DNA of 64,000 bases from Candidatus Thorarchaeota archaeon (lineage in GTDB: Archaea > Asgardarchaeota > Thorarchaeia > Thorarchaeales > Thorarchaeaceae): the NCBI GenBank assembly GCA_008080745.1, contig SHMX01000004.1:248001-312000 (forward strand), read 5' to 3'. This document shows positions 17,801 through 25,968 of this stretch, one piece after another (position 1 is the stretch's first letter; each line of letters begins with the position of its first letter). The translations under genes and the position numbers were made by a program. A model generated the notes under the pieces. That model made no database searches, was not told the DNA's origin, and saw only the letters and a program-made list of their open reading frames with translations.

Positions 17801-17958
17801 CCGAATCCACCATCAATTTTTTCATTCCAGAGTGGTTCGATTTCCTGATCTCCAAACACATGGATAGACTCTTGGTTGTAGAACAACAGAAATCCAATTG
17901 TTATCACAGATATTAGAGCTAAAACACCAACGACTTTTACAGGTCTTTCTATTCTCAA
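14881..17958 (-). CDS. Anchored surface protein: FG-GAP/PQQ-like propeller, two PPC domains, calcium-binding TSP3-like repeats
   Basis: The 1025-residue protein starts with a signal-like helix (about 8-27). Propeller blades with D-x-D-G-D or D-x-N-x-D loops, such as IGDLDGDGKTEVVIGG, occupy about 45-140 and resume at about 350-640. Two PPC-type (bacterial pre-peptidase) beta domains, nearly copies of each other, are inserted at about 143-238 and 246-342 (YDWRGYASGDEELTIED against YDWRGFASGDEDLIIEY). About nine calcium-binding repeats of the D-(S/T)-D-x-D-x-L-x-D type run from about 660 to 870. A membrane helix (FPIIVIGIGILISGIVIL) and a 115-residue helical cytoplasmic tail end it. The start is TTG at 17958. 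It probably forms an extracellular calcium-stiffened stalk and head connected to the cytosol. Confidence 0.85.
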   Translation of the reverse strand: MRIERPVKVVGVLALISVITIGFLLFYNQESIHVFGDQEIEPLWNEKIDGGFGSGPAIGDLDGDGKTEVVIGGLDGVVYAFHAENGEILWSIDIGVSVEKSPTLSDLNNDENIDVIVTGTDNSITALNGPDGSIMWALYRSSLDVTGHLSDNHESDYYTLNVNEIGATFEATLLCYGNDFDLYGKLNAAPTTSNYDWRGYASGDEELTIEDINEGTWHIMVHQYSGTGNYHLIVDVIYRGDTEETSHQFSGTLDSEDDTETYQISVPYNAVEMHCVLSCGANDFDLYGRLESQPTTDIYDWRGFASGDEDLIIEYPDAGTWYIMVHSYSGSGGYRLKIDVTYTIDMGSSTSSIMTGDITTIDTNGDNIPEVISGTRSNRLEVLNGLDGSLEQVLTLGSSPQGGIAVADLDGDDIWDFVSATSNHRLIAVNGSDGSVLWNMDTVDNVVGSPVIVDINQDENLDIVIALESGLCKALAGDTGEQIWRSTSYQPAESGISLGDVDKDGIVDIIVGYSNGEIYAYNGETGTKIWEYQASGSIQYECTIADIDGDKDLDVIGSSEGNELFALDGKTGTELWRIQTPSRITGAPAIGDLDDDFLIEIAFACEGGQLYSMDVNGSGHRIYWQGQSGTPSFSRSFSQVILDQDLDLLSTYSETRLFSNPYSNDSDSDSLLDGWEYSNGLSPTSEDSDFDDLDDKDEIQLYGTDPTNFDTDQDRLSDYKEIMTYFTNPLNADTDQDLLFDADELLIYGSDPFIRDSDGDTIEDGAEVHQYGSHPMLVDTDRDGLSDQEEIEIYHTWANSSDSDQDGLGDLDEIFIYGSDPTNPDSDQDGALDGIEIHELRTDLLNWDTDGDAAPDGWEASFGFDPLDYNVPIEEMLLFNFPIIVIGIGILISGIVILRVRRKDSEVIDDVQDLTSRKEEKKASQTFTYVFQAEDGVEKPWLMDGKESLLREGDVHDFMQWLVQEERRIEQLEGGQEFRKALRLARLLLEYVHQEKDLICTAGPRTYSDAVRRLEGKINHLLVRM
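15345..15975 (-). repeat. Tandem calcium-binding (thrombospondin type 3-like) coding repeats
   Basis: About nine degenerate repeats of about 23 codons, each with the pattern D-(S/T)-D-x-D-x-(L/A)-x-D-x-x-E-(I/L)-x-x-Y-G-(S/T)-(D/N)-P, form a rod within the 1025-residue surface protein. Alternating acidic residues would bind Ca2+. Confidence 0.75.
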
Positions 17959-18090
17959 TGTATCACATCAGGAGTGGATAGTTAATTCATAATCTGAAAC
18001 GAATTATCTTTTTCGACTTTAGATTTTATTCACAGAGCTTTATCGACAAGCTTATGATTTCTTAGATTTGTATTTTGGTGGAGATTACCC

Positions 18091-19581
18091 TTGAGAGTAA
18101 AGAATCTAATCATTGTATGGCTTCTGATATCTACTATAGCTGCCCTTCCTATATTAGGAGTATCAGCTCCGTTTGATGTGGATAATCGAATCTCTAAAAG
18201 TTCTGTTGAGACCTTAGATGGCGTTCCTTATGTATGGCAAGAGCTAAATGGATATTGTGCATGGGCTGCAACTTCCATTTTGTTTCAATACGCAGGTGCA
18301 GATTTAGATCTTGGGGGTATTTTCGCAGCCTCCACTGTGGGTTATTCTTTTGCATATATTAGATATAACGACACTTTTCTCATGTTCCCTGGGGTAATGT
18401 ACCAACAAGTAGAACCCACTGCATTTGCTGCGGATTTGTATAATCTGAATTTCACTCTCTATATCTCTGGTGATGCTGAGGGCGCAGATGAGGCAATAGA
18501 ATACTGGGACAGAAGAGGAATATCTACGGGAATGATAGAGGATCAGGTGGAAGCAATGGATTTGATGCGTAACACCATAAACTCGGGTTATCCTCTTATT
18601 GTCAGTGTTGATCCTTCTTGGATTCCTATCTCTGACTATGATGACTTACGTGAAAATGAATTACGAGGGGGTGGTCATGCGCTGGTTATTGTAGGATATA
18701 ATGATACATCTCAAACTGTAACTTTCATCGATCCCGGAGTGGGTGCTTTTGGTGATAACTACGGATATCCGGCTGATGGTCGTGGAAATTACTCGACCAT
18801 GTCTTATTCCACCCTAAACTTCGCTTGGATTGAACGCTATTACATATCCTATGTTATCAAACCAAAAGATGACTCCAATTCAAATACTGAAATATCTCCA
18901 GAATTAGGTCCTCTCATTAGAGACAAATTACTAGGAGTTGGGGCAATTTACAGTCCTGAAAGCCCTAGCGCTTATCTCTGGCATTATGGTGAGGATGCCT
19001 TTCGCGAACTTAGCAAAGATGTTACAATGGATGGTCTCAAAGATTATCTGTCTGTTTTTGACGGTGCATCCAACGAGGTGCTACTAAAAGCAGGCCTACT
19101 TGCCATGATTGGTATTGGGGTAGAGGTTCAATCAACCCTGCAGGGTTACTCTTTCAAAGCAGCTACTCATGCACTACCGGCTATAATGTCAGATGTTAAT
19201 TTGACAGAATTCATCGAAGCAGCGGAAAGCGCATATCCACATTTTGAGGCATTATCTGATAATTCATCCCTACTTTATCCTACAAATCTAACAAAGCTCA
19301 CCGGATATGTCGCTACAACTTTCTTGGAGATGGCTGAAAGATACAATAATACTGGTGATTTGGATTCCATATTATCTATGTATTCTGCAGATTTAGAAGT
19401 AATATCTAATCATTTACTAGGTATTGCTGATGCTTGGCAGAATGCAGGCAATGTTCTTGATACTATTTGGCCAACTAATATCTGGATGAATTATGGTAGT
19501 TGGATAGTAATTGCAGCCGTTGGTATTGGTGTGTTAGCAGTGGTTACAGTGATTGTTATTAAGAGAACTCCTTCAAGATAG
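18091..19581 (+). CDS. Secreted, membrane-anchored C39-like (papain-fold) protease
   Basis: A signal helix (about 1-25) is followed by a papain-like domain. VPYVWQELNGYCAWAATSIL (46-65) carries the candidate nucleophile Cys, GGGHALVIVGYND carries the His, and VTFIDPGVG the Asp, in the C39 order. Residues about 265-460 are mostly helical with unknown function. A C-terminal helix (SWIVIAAVGIGVLAVVTVIVI) anchors the protein, so the protease faces outside the cell. The start is TTG at 18091 behind GGTGGAGA. The gene diverges from the large surface protein at 17958 and converges on the solute-binding protein gene, with four bases between the two stops. It may process surface proteins or peptides. 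Confidence 0.75.
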   Translation: MRVKNLIIVWLLISTIAALPILGVSAPFDVDNRISKSSVETLDGVPYVWQELNGYCAWAATSILFQYAGADLDLGGIFAASTVGYSFAYIRYNDTFLMFPGVMYQQVEPTAFAADLYNLNFTLYISGDAEGADEAIEYWDRRGISTGMIEDQVEAMDLMRNTINSGYPLIVSVDPSWIPISDYDDLRENELRGGGHALVIVGYNDTSQTVTFIDPGVGAFGDNYGYPADGRGNYSTMSYSTLNFAWIERYYISYVIKPKDDSNSNTEISPELGPLIRDKLLGVGAIYSPESPSAYLWHYGEDAFRELSKDVTMDGLKDYLSVFDGASNEVLLKAGLLAMIGIGVEVQSTLQGYSFKAATHALPAIMSDVNLTEFIEAAESAYPHFEALSDNSSLLYPTNLTKLTGYVATTFLEMAERYNNTGDLDSILSMYSADLEVISNHLLGIADAWQNAGNVLDTIWPTNIWMNYGSWIVIAAVGIGVLAVVTVIVIKRTPSR

Positions 19582-19585
19582 TTCT

Positions 19586-21724
19586 CTACCTTTTCTTTAG
19601 CAGAACTACTGCAACAATCGCAATTACTACTGCACCACCAATCATAAGATATGACATAAACTCGGGTTCCGGTTCTGGTTCAGAATACCGTGAATATTCT
19701 CCTGATACTAGAATTGCGGTATTTCCCCAAATGTCTGTGGCTGAAACACTCCATACAACACTATCTGCAGTTACTCTAGCAGGTATTAGTCCCTCAAATC
19801 CTGTAGCATCTCGACTGGTTTCTACTGAATTGGTAAAATTCAGCTCACCGATTCTATAAGTATAATGCAGAGTGACATTGTTGATTCTACTCCTATCTTC
19901 AATAATTACTTTTATTGAAACTGTTTCCGCAGGGATTGGATCTGTAGGATTCATACTATAACTGATGAGATTTGGTGCATCATCATCAATTTCTGGATAA
20001 TATTCTTGGTTACGGGAGAGAACCATTTCTGATCCTGAGGTAAAGCTCTCAAATGTAAAGGGTCCTGAACCAATCGCAGCATTTGCAGATGGTTCCCATG
20101 TTGAGGCATTTCGTCCGTCCCATATATGCCTTGGGAGAATCGGGATTTCTCCCATGACTCTGTCGAGAAACAAATGATGCGTATTGTAATCTATACCTGC
20201 AAGATAGTCTCCAGTTACCTTGACACGATCTATCATTTCTGGTTCAAATATTAACGAGTTATTCACTAGGTACTCAAAGGAGAATTGGTAATCATGTGCA
20301 GTAATTTGACTCCCATCAGTCCAAGTTGCGGATGGGTCACAATAATATGACGCCCTCGTCTGATATGATGATATATCGGATACCTGACCCAAAAACTGTA
20401 CCAGCCACGATGTGGAATGACGAACTGCTGCACTTCCATCAGGGAGGGTTGCCAAGGGTGAGTCGTATACTAGCATGTAGGGATTGAAGAAATACCCTGT
20501 AATCCAGTCATGATTGATTACATTTCCACCCTTAAATGGATTCAATGATGGTACAAATGTATCGAAATATTCTGGCAAAACGGCTACAACTAATTCATTG
20601 TCTGAACTGCTTTTGGGAGTGAGTGTGACCGGATTCCATTGTCCAAATGATCCTCCAAAGGTATCATTCACCCAGCCCTCAAGATTTGAATCTGAATATA
20701 CCGATAACCATTTGTAAGAGAAGAGAGGAATAACTGGATTCAGATTCTGTAAGAGATAAGCTGCCTCTAATCCAAGCTCGTCCGCCTGACTACTTTCTAT
20801 AATATCTCCGTATTGAAAAGATAACAAATCCACACTATCATGAGATAAATGAGCAATGTTTTCTCCATCCACATCCAAATTGTCACTATCAAATGTTCTA
20901 GCTGTCCAATTGAATCCATAAGTAGGAATTTCTTGATAATACAATGCTAAATCATAATCGGTTGAGTGGTTTGAAATACCTGATTGAATGTTAGTATAAG
21001 TGTCTAGAATTAGTGTGTTATTGATTCCTATTGTGAATAAATCATCTGAAATTCGAGTAGCAGTTTCATTTAAACCAAGTACATCAGAGGGATAAAGAAT
21101 TCTAAGTTGGAATTCTCCACCATCCGCTGCTTCAATCATGCCATCTTCATCAACATCCAACATTCCTGCGACTCCTAATTGTTCCTCTGCTGCGGAAATC
21201 TTAGAGTCATAAAACTCCCCTCCCTCCTCGAATTCTACAGAAAATTCATTATTGAGTCCAAACAGAAAGTCCATCTTTACTACTGTATCGTTCATGATGT
21301 CTGAAGCGATGTTTGTTTTATTGATAATGTAGGCTAATGCTTTTCTAAAGGCTGAATTGGATAGAGGGCTACTCTCACAATTTATTGCGAGTAGGTATAT
21401 GCCATCTTCGTATGCCCATTGTTTCTCAATGTTGGAATATGTATCTACAAGACTATAATCGGATTGATTGATTCTGTGACCAAAAATATCCGCATTCCCG
21501 CTCTGTAAAGCATTCAAGGCATCTGTAACGGTATCATATTCCACAATATGAATGGAATCCAATTCTGCTGGTGTGTATATTTCTTGGTCAATTTCCTGGG
21601 TTTTTGTAAAGAAATCTACGGGAGTTAGTTGACCAACTGTTGTTGTCGTAAAAGCTAACGAGGAAAGTAGAATCGCTGCAACAAGTAGAAATTTTGATAG
21701 TAACCTGATTGAGCCTTGGGTCAT
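19586..21724 (-). CDS. Anchored family-5 solute-binding protein with halves in swapped order
   Basis: The protein has a signal peptide and a C-terminal anchor (YLMIGGAVVIAIVAVVLLKKR). Between them are the two halves of a dipeptide/oligopeptide-binding protein (SBP family 5), in reverse order. Residues about 45-360 match the usual C-terminal part: ALNALQSGNADIFG, then AFRKALAYIINKTNI, then the DVDEDGMIEAADGG loop. Residues about 370-575 match the usual N-terminal part: NELVVAVLPEYF, TWTDGSQITAHDYQFSF and GSGPFTFESFTSGSEMVLSR. An Ig-like beta domain follows (about 590-685). No permease or ATPase genes are near. A circular permutation, or erosion of a tandem duplicate, would explain the order. 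The ATG has GGAG upstream. Confidence 0.8.
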   Translation of the reverse strand: MTQGSIRLLSKFLLVAAILLSSLAFTTTTVGQLTPVDFFTKTQEIDQEIYTPAELDSIHIVEYDTVTDALNALQSGNADIFGHRINQSDYSLVDTYSNIEKQWAYEDGIYLLAINCESSPLSNSAFRKALAYIINKTNIASDIMNDTVVKMDFLFGLNNEFSVEFEEGGEFYDSKISAAEEQLGVAGMLDVDEDGMIEAADGGEFQLRILYPSDVLGLNETATRISDDLFTIGINNTLILDTYTNIQSGISNHSTDYDLALYYQEIPTYGFNWTARTFDSDNLDVDGENIAHLSHDSVDLLSFQYGDIIESSQADELGLEAAYLLQNLNPVIPLFSYKWLSVYSDSNLEGWVNDTFGGSFGQWNPVTLTPKSSSDNELVVAVLPEYFDTFVPSLNPFKGGNVINHDWITGYFFNPYMLVYDSPLATLPDGSAAVRHSTSWLVQFLGQVSDISSYQTRASYYCDPSATWTDGSQITAHDYQFSFEYLVNNSLIFEPEMIDRVKVTGDYLAGIDYNTHHLFLDRVMGEIPILPRHIWDGRNASTWEPSANAAIGSGPFTFESFTSGSEMVLSRNQEYYPEIDDDAPNLISYSMNPTDPIPAETVSIKVIIEDRSRINNVTLHYTYRIGELNFTNSVETSRDATGFEGLIPARVTADSVVWSVSATDIWGNTAILVSGEYSRYSEPEPEPEFMSYLMIGGAVVIAIVAVVLLKKR

Positions 21725-21814
21725 GTTCTGCTTACTCCAGGACGGTCTTATCTCTGACCATTACAGGGCAAAAAGGAAACACCCTCAAAATAAGGATAGC
21801 GTATTACGCCATTC

Positions 21815-23908
21815 TTATTTTTGAACTTTGAGAAGTTTCAACATTTTTTCAATCTCAACTATGGGTAACTGACAATTTTGATTAATACATACATGAGCTG
21901 CTGTTTGTCCGCTTACCGGTTCGTAATATTTTGTATAAGGTGCTAATTCTGTAACTTTTTGTTTTGATTCTTCAAATCGGGCAATTATAACAGCATGAGG
22001 AAGATATTGTTCATTGAGAGCTGAGACCATAGCAGATATGTCCTTTTTTGATCTCCCTGCAATTACAACCTCAAATGTATCGCTAATTAGAAATGATAAG
22101 GCATTAAGCATCATCGTATACGCTGTTGGATTCTGTAGTATATCAGTTGAAAAGAAGTGAATGATCTCAGATGCTTTGTCCTCTAATTTTGCTTGTCCTA
22201 TTAGTCTGGCCAACCTAACTAGATTATAAGAAGCAACGGAATTGCCTGAGGGAATAGCACCATCATATGCATCTTTTTGTCTCGTAAGTAGATCTTCAGC
22301 ATGATCTGCAGTAAAGAATAAAGCTCCTTGTTCTTCATCCCAAAAATAGGCTAACATATTTTGAGCAATATCTTTTGCTAATTCAAGATAATCCGGGTTC
22401 AGGGAAGCTTGATAGGTCTCCAAGAAACCCCATAATAGAAATGCATAGTCGTCCAGAAATCCAGTAATTGTTATCTCATCGTCTTTCATTCGATGGTAGA
22501 GTATATCGTCTGAATACATCTTTTCAGCAATCATATCAGCTGCATTTTCAGCCATCTTGATATATTCGGATTCTCCAAGTACTCTGCCAGCGTAAGCGAG
22601 AGCCGCAATCATCAATCCGTTCATATCAGCTAAAATTTTATCATCTGTGAGCGGATGAACTCGTGTTTTTCTCGCTCGAAATAGTTTCTCTCGAATGGTT
22701 TCAATGATCTTGCTAAGCTCCTTCTTGTCCATTCCCAGTTTTTTTGCATAAACCTCGATTTTATAGATGAGATGGGGAATATTCATTCCAGTTGGTTCTC
22801 TACTGGACTCGTCCAAGAAGTTCCCATTTTCTTTGATGTTAAAAATCTCCTTTGCTATCTGAAATTCCTTGTCCTCTAGAATCTCCTCAATTTCCTTTTG
22901 TGCCCAGACATAGAATTTACCCTCTTCACCTTCGCTATCCGCATCTTGCGCAGTATAGAAGAGACCTTCATCACTTGTCATTTCTCGATTCACATAAGTG
23001 ACGATTTCACGAACTGTTTCAGCATATTCTTTCTCACCTGTAATTTGATATGCTTCAGAATATGCGATTATTAGCATAGCTTGATCGTAAATCATTTTCT
23101 CAAAGTGAGGGAGCAACCACTCGCGGTCCGTAGAATATCGATGAAATCCAAATCCTATCTGGTCATAGACACCTCCTTTTCTCATCTCTGTTAGTGTCTT
23201 TTCGACCATTGCCAAGGCGTTTTTTTCTCCGGTTTCTTTCCAGTATCTTAGTAGAAATAATAGATTATGTGGGGATGGAAATTTTGGAGCGATTCCAAAT
23301 CCTCCAAGTTCTGAATCAAATCTTTGGAGTAAAGTATCATACGCTCTTCTGAGAATTGACCTGTCTAGTTCCTCTTTTTCTTTATCTTGGCGGATTGAGA
23401 AGTTCTCTCTGATTTGTTTTGTTACATCCTCTACTTTGTATCGTTGATCTTCCCAGATTTTTTCAATCGCAGGTATCAGCTTTTTCATCCCCATTTGACC
23501 ATACTTGTCTTCTTTAGGGATGTAGGTGGCAGCAAAGAATGGTTCCTTATCAGGTGTCATAATTATAGTTAGTGGCCATCCACCACGACCTGTCATCATC
23601 TGTGCAACCTGCATGTATATCTTATCTATATCTGGTCGTTCCTCTCTATCCACTTTGATATTGATGAAGGTTTCATTCATCATCTTTGCTATTTCTGGGT
23701 CTTCAAAAGATTCGTGTTCGAAAACATGACACCAATGACAAGTACTATACCCTATAGAAAGAAAGATGGGTTTATCCTGTTTTTTTGCTGTTTCAAATGC
23801 CTCATCTGACCAGGGATACCAATCTACTGGATTGTATGCATGTTGTTGGAGGTATGGGCTTTTCTCATCAATCAATCTGTTTGGCTTTTTATCCGACTCT
23901 TTTGCCAC
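21815..23908 (-). CDS. YyaL/SPATA20-type protein: thioredoxin-like domain plus alpha/alpha barrel
   Basis: The 697-residue protein opens with [20 protein letters not shown] and [19 protein letters not shown], then [20 protein letters not shown] and [15 protein letters not shown], the hallmark of the DUF255/YyaL (SPATA20) family. The thioredoxin-like active site is C-H-W-C. The remaining 500 residues form the helical six-hairpin-like barrel with [20 protein letters not shown] and [14 protein letters not shown]. Length is typical. The function is not settled in the family; redox or sugar-related roles have been suggested. The start is GTG at 23908. The gene is single, with gaps on both sides. 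Confidence 0.92.
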   Translation of the reverse strand: MAKESDKKPNRLIDEKSPYLQQHAYNPVDWYPWSDEAFETAKKQDKPIFLSIGYSTCHWCHVFEHESFEDPEIAKMMNETFINIKVDREERPDIDKIYMQVAQMMTGRGGWPLTIIMTPDKEPFFAATYIPKEDKYGQMGMKKLIPAIEKIWEDQRYKVEDVTKQIRENFSIRQDKEKEELDRSILRRAYDTLLQRFDSELGGFGIAPKFPSPHNLLFLLRYWKETGEKNALAMVEKTLTEMRKGGVYDQIGFGFHRYSTDREWLLPHFEKMIYDQAMLIIAYSEAYQITGEKEYAETVREIVTYVNREMTSDEGLFYTAQDADSEGEEGKFYVWAQKEIEEILEDKEFQIAKEIFNIKENGNFLDESSREPTGMNIPHLIYKIEVYAKKLGMDKKELSKIIETIREKLFRARKTRVHPLTDDKILADMNGLMIAALAYAGRVLGESEYIKMAENAADMIAEKMYSDDILYHRMKDDEITITGFLDDYAFLLWGFLETYQASLNPDYLELAKDIAQNMLAYFWDEEQGALFFTADHAEDLLTRQKDAYDGAIPSGNSVASYNLVRLARLIGQAKLEDKASEIIHFFSTDILQNPTAYTMMLNALSFLISDTFEVVIAGRSKKDISAMVSALNEQYLPHAVIIARFEESKQKVTELAPYTKYYEPVSGQTAAHVCINQNCQLPIVEIEKMLKLLKVQK

Positions 23909-24024
23909 ATCTATTACCCAAATAACGTAACAATAGTTAACTTATTAAGGTATTCATTGTGAGCATTTTGAGGTTGCTAAAAAGTGTCTTTCCACAGACA
24001 TAGAAAGCAGTATTTTGCAATTGG

Positions 24025-24939
24025 TCATCGTACTGGTACTAATTCTTCATTGATCAGTTGAATAAGATTTTTTTCAATCAATGAATTAATGTGGTGTTCA
24101 ACCATCCATTTCTCGAACTGCATGTATACAATATTGGATAGAGATGGATAGATGACAGGACTGAGAATGATATCATATACCGTTTTTGCTCCATTGGCAA
24201 TTGACGCAAAAATAATGTCCTCTCTATATTGAATCTGTTGGGAGTATTCTGACAAATTCTTTTTGTAATCTCTAACGACAGGCTCTTCCAAATGCCCGCT
24301 TATGTATATGTCATAATCTGTCTGTTGAAGTTCTCTAATTGAACTTCGAAAGTCTTTGATTGAGGAGTTAGGGTGACCATAGAATGGCCCAAAAGGGGTA
24401 CAGTCAATGTCTGCTGCAAAGATAGCATTCATCTCTAGAATCTCAATACACATATGATCTGGTAAATGTCCTGGAGTATATTTTATCCTGAGTGTGAGGT
24501 TTCCCAGAGTGAATTTATCGCCATCATGCAATTCTTCATCGACTCTTCCCTCATCCAAAGCACCAAACATCCTCTCATCGACTAGTTTTTCCCATGCAGC
24601 TCTTACTGGGTGATATTTTTCGAATCCCAAAAACTGTTTCATTTTTTCCTTGTCGTTGAATAATGGTGCAGTTATTGTATTGGTCGCGATTCTGCACTTT
24701 GATAGTCTATGTATTCGCATGGTATGTGTAATATGGTCGGGGTGGATATGACTGAGAATAATTGTGTCGATATCTTTTAGATCTTTGTCATATCCTTGTA
24801 ACAGTTTCCTTAACGGTTCGATTTTGCAACCTGGGTCTACTAGGACAATCTCGTCATTAAAAATCACGAGTGTGTTACAATAGGGAAACTCTCCACCTAT
24901 AACAAGATGGACATCATTTCCAATATCTACTATCCTCAT
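24025..24939 (-). CDS. Metallo-beta-lactamase-fold hydrolase
   Basis: The binuclear metal motif H-x-H-x-D-H is present as ILSHIHPDHITH (about residues 60-71), followed by KYTPGHLPDHMCIE (third His), FAADIDCTPFG (bridging Asp) and ISGHLEEPV (last His). The fold therefore looks catalytically complete. About 60 C-terminal residues (SNIVYMQFEKWMVEHHINSL) resemble the winged-helix-like tail found in LACTB2-like and related hydrolases. Substrates of this superfamily range from thioesters to nucleic acids, and nothing here decides between them. The ATG at 24939 starts MRIVDIGNDVHLVIGGEF. Confidence 0.85.
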   Translation of the reverse strand: MRIVDIGNDVHLVIGGEFPYCNTLVIFNDEIVLVDPGCKIEPLRKLLQGYDKDLKDIDTIILSHIHPDHITHTMRIHRLSKCRIATNTITAPLFNDKEKMKQFLGFEKYHPVRAAWEKLVDERMFGALDEGRVDEELHDGDKFTLGNLTLRIKYTPGHLPDHMCIEILEMNAIFAADIDCTPFGPFYGHPNSSIKDFRSSIRELQQTDYDIYISGHLEEPVVRDYKKNLSEYSQQIQYREDIIFASIANGAKTVYDIILSPVIYPSLSNIVYMQFEKWMVEHHINSLIEKNLIQLINEELVPVR

Positions 24940-24960
24940 ATCATATAATTATACACTTGA

Positions 24961-25004
24961 AGAAATAAAAAGGAGCTTGGGTCTGGCGGTCTGAACAGGC
25001 CAGA
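24961..25004 (-). terminator. Hairpin plus T-tract terminator of the 25023 gene
   Basis: On the minus strand, 18 bases after the stop at 25023, TCTGGC and GCCAGA pair across an 11-base loop (24982-24987 with 24999-25004). A CTCCTTTTTATTTCTT tract follows. Confidence 0.55.
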
Positions 25005-25022
25005 GCACCAGTATCCCAGTAT

Positions 25023-25412
25023 TCAAGAAGTCCGAACTCGTACTTCTGCTGCGCTCCTTACGGTTTGACGCCAGGTTCGGAAATTGCTCCACATTACTGG
25101 AATCATAGCAGAAAGAAGGAGGAACATAATGAGCAAGGTGTTTACAACCACTACTGTATTGGCTGGAGTACGTCCTGCAAGAAGACCATCTATCCAGATT
25201 CCTTCCATTACCATTAGCACTGCGGGAACCATGGAGATAGTCAATGCTAGAAAAACAAAGAATCCTCGTGCTGGTGATGCTTGGATGAATCTAGCAAATG
25301 CCCCAAGAAATCGATGCTTCTGCCACCTTGTACCTTCCTGCACTATCCAGAAAATGACGAACAGGATCACGATTACAATTAAGGGAATAGACATAATTTC
25401 AAATAATACCAT
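25023..25412 (-). CDS. Small membrane protein, unknown
   Basis: The 129-residue protein has three or four hydrophobic segments: IPLIVIVILFVIFWIVQ, GFFVFLALTISMVPAVLMVM, NTVVVVNTLLIMFLLLSAMI and a weaker one. Basic loops follow (TRWQKHRFLGAFARF and the Arg-rich C-terminus). The ATG at 25412 has GGGAGCGC upstream. I recognise no family. It diverges from the small membrane protein at 25562 and is followed by a terminator-like hairpin. Confidence 0.55.
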   Translation of the reverse strand: MVLFEIMSIPLIVIVILFVIFWIVQEGTRWQKHRFLGAFARFIQASPARGFFVFLALTISMVPAVLMVMEGIWIDGLLAGRTPANTVVVVNTLLIMFLLLSAMIPVMWSNFRTWRQTVRSAAEVRVRTS

Positions 25413-25510
25413 TCTGGTGCGCTCCCTTTATTCTAACCTCAAGCCTCACAATGTCACCTATAAAGGCTTCTGTCTGAGTGTTTACAAATTGTTTGTACTC
25501 ACTTCGAAGC

Positions 25511-25520
25511 AAGTTTAAAT
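25511..25520 (+). promoter_or_regulatory. TATA-type promoter of the 25562 gene
   Basis: AAGTTTAAAT fits an archaeal TATA element. Initiation about 25 bases on would be near 25541-25545, which favours translation from the ATG at 25562, behind AGAAGGGTG, over more upstream starts. Confidence 0.4.
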
Positions 25521-25561
25521 CTGGGTTCGACAAGTATCATATGAACTCAACTAGAAGGGTG

Positions 25562-25942
25562 ATGAATGTGAATATATCGATTGGTAGTACTAAGTTAACA
25601 GATTTGTTGCGTGTCATTCCAATATTCGGTCTACTGCTCTATTATATTGGAGGCTTAATAGTGAGCCTAGATGTTTCAAATAATATCGTTTTTGTTCTAC
25701 AGGTGGTTTTGTTTTCACTTCTCTTGGTGGTAGGTCTTTTCATATATCACAGAATTGCAGTGATGATTGGTTCTGTTCTAGCTATTATTGGCACAGCTGG
25801 ACCTATTGCACAACTCCTGTTGACATTATTAGATGGGTGGGTTGGTGCCAGCGCTCTGGGAGGTATTCTGGTTCTGATAGCGGACATTCTCTTTGTCATA
25901 ACCTTATTCGCATGGGCGAAACAAAATGACTTGGAGGCGTAA
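25562..25942 (+). CDS. Small four-TM membrane protein, unknown
   Basis: Starting from MNVNISIGSTKLTDLLRVIP, the 126-residue product has four hydrophobic helices: IFGLLLYYIGGLIVSL, IVFVLQVVLFSLLLVVGLFI, IAVMIGSVLAIIGTAGPIAQ and ALGGILVLIADILFVITLF. The open frame reaches back to 25478. The TATA element at 25511 and the AGAAGGGTG ribosome-binding site support the start used here; an ATG at 25541 is the alternative. I recognise no family and see no conserved catalytic residues. Confidence 0.5.
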   Translation: MNVNISIGSTKLTDLLRVIPIFGLLLYYIGGLIVSLDVSNNIVFVLQVVLFSLLLVVGLFIYHRIAVMIGSVLAIIGTAGPIAQLLLTLLDGWVGASALGGILVLIADILFVITLFAWAKQNDLEA

Positions 25943-25968
25943 TCGAGATAATCGGTTAACTAAATCTC

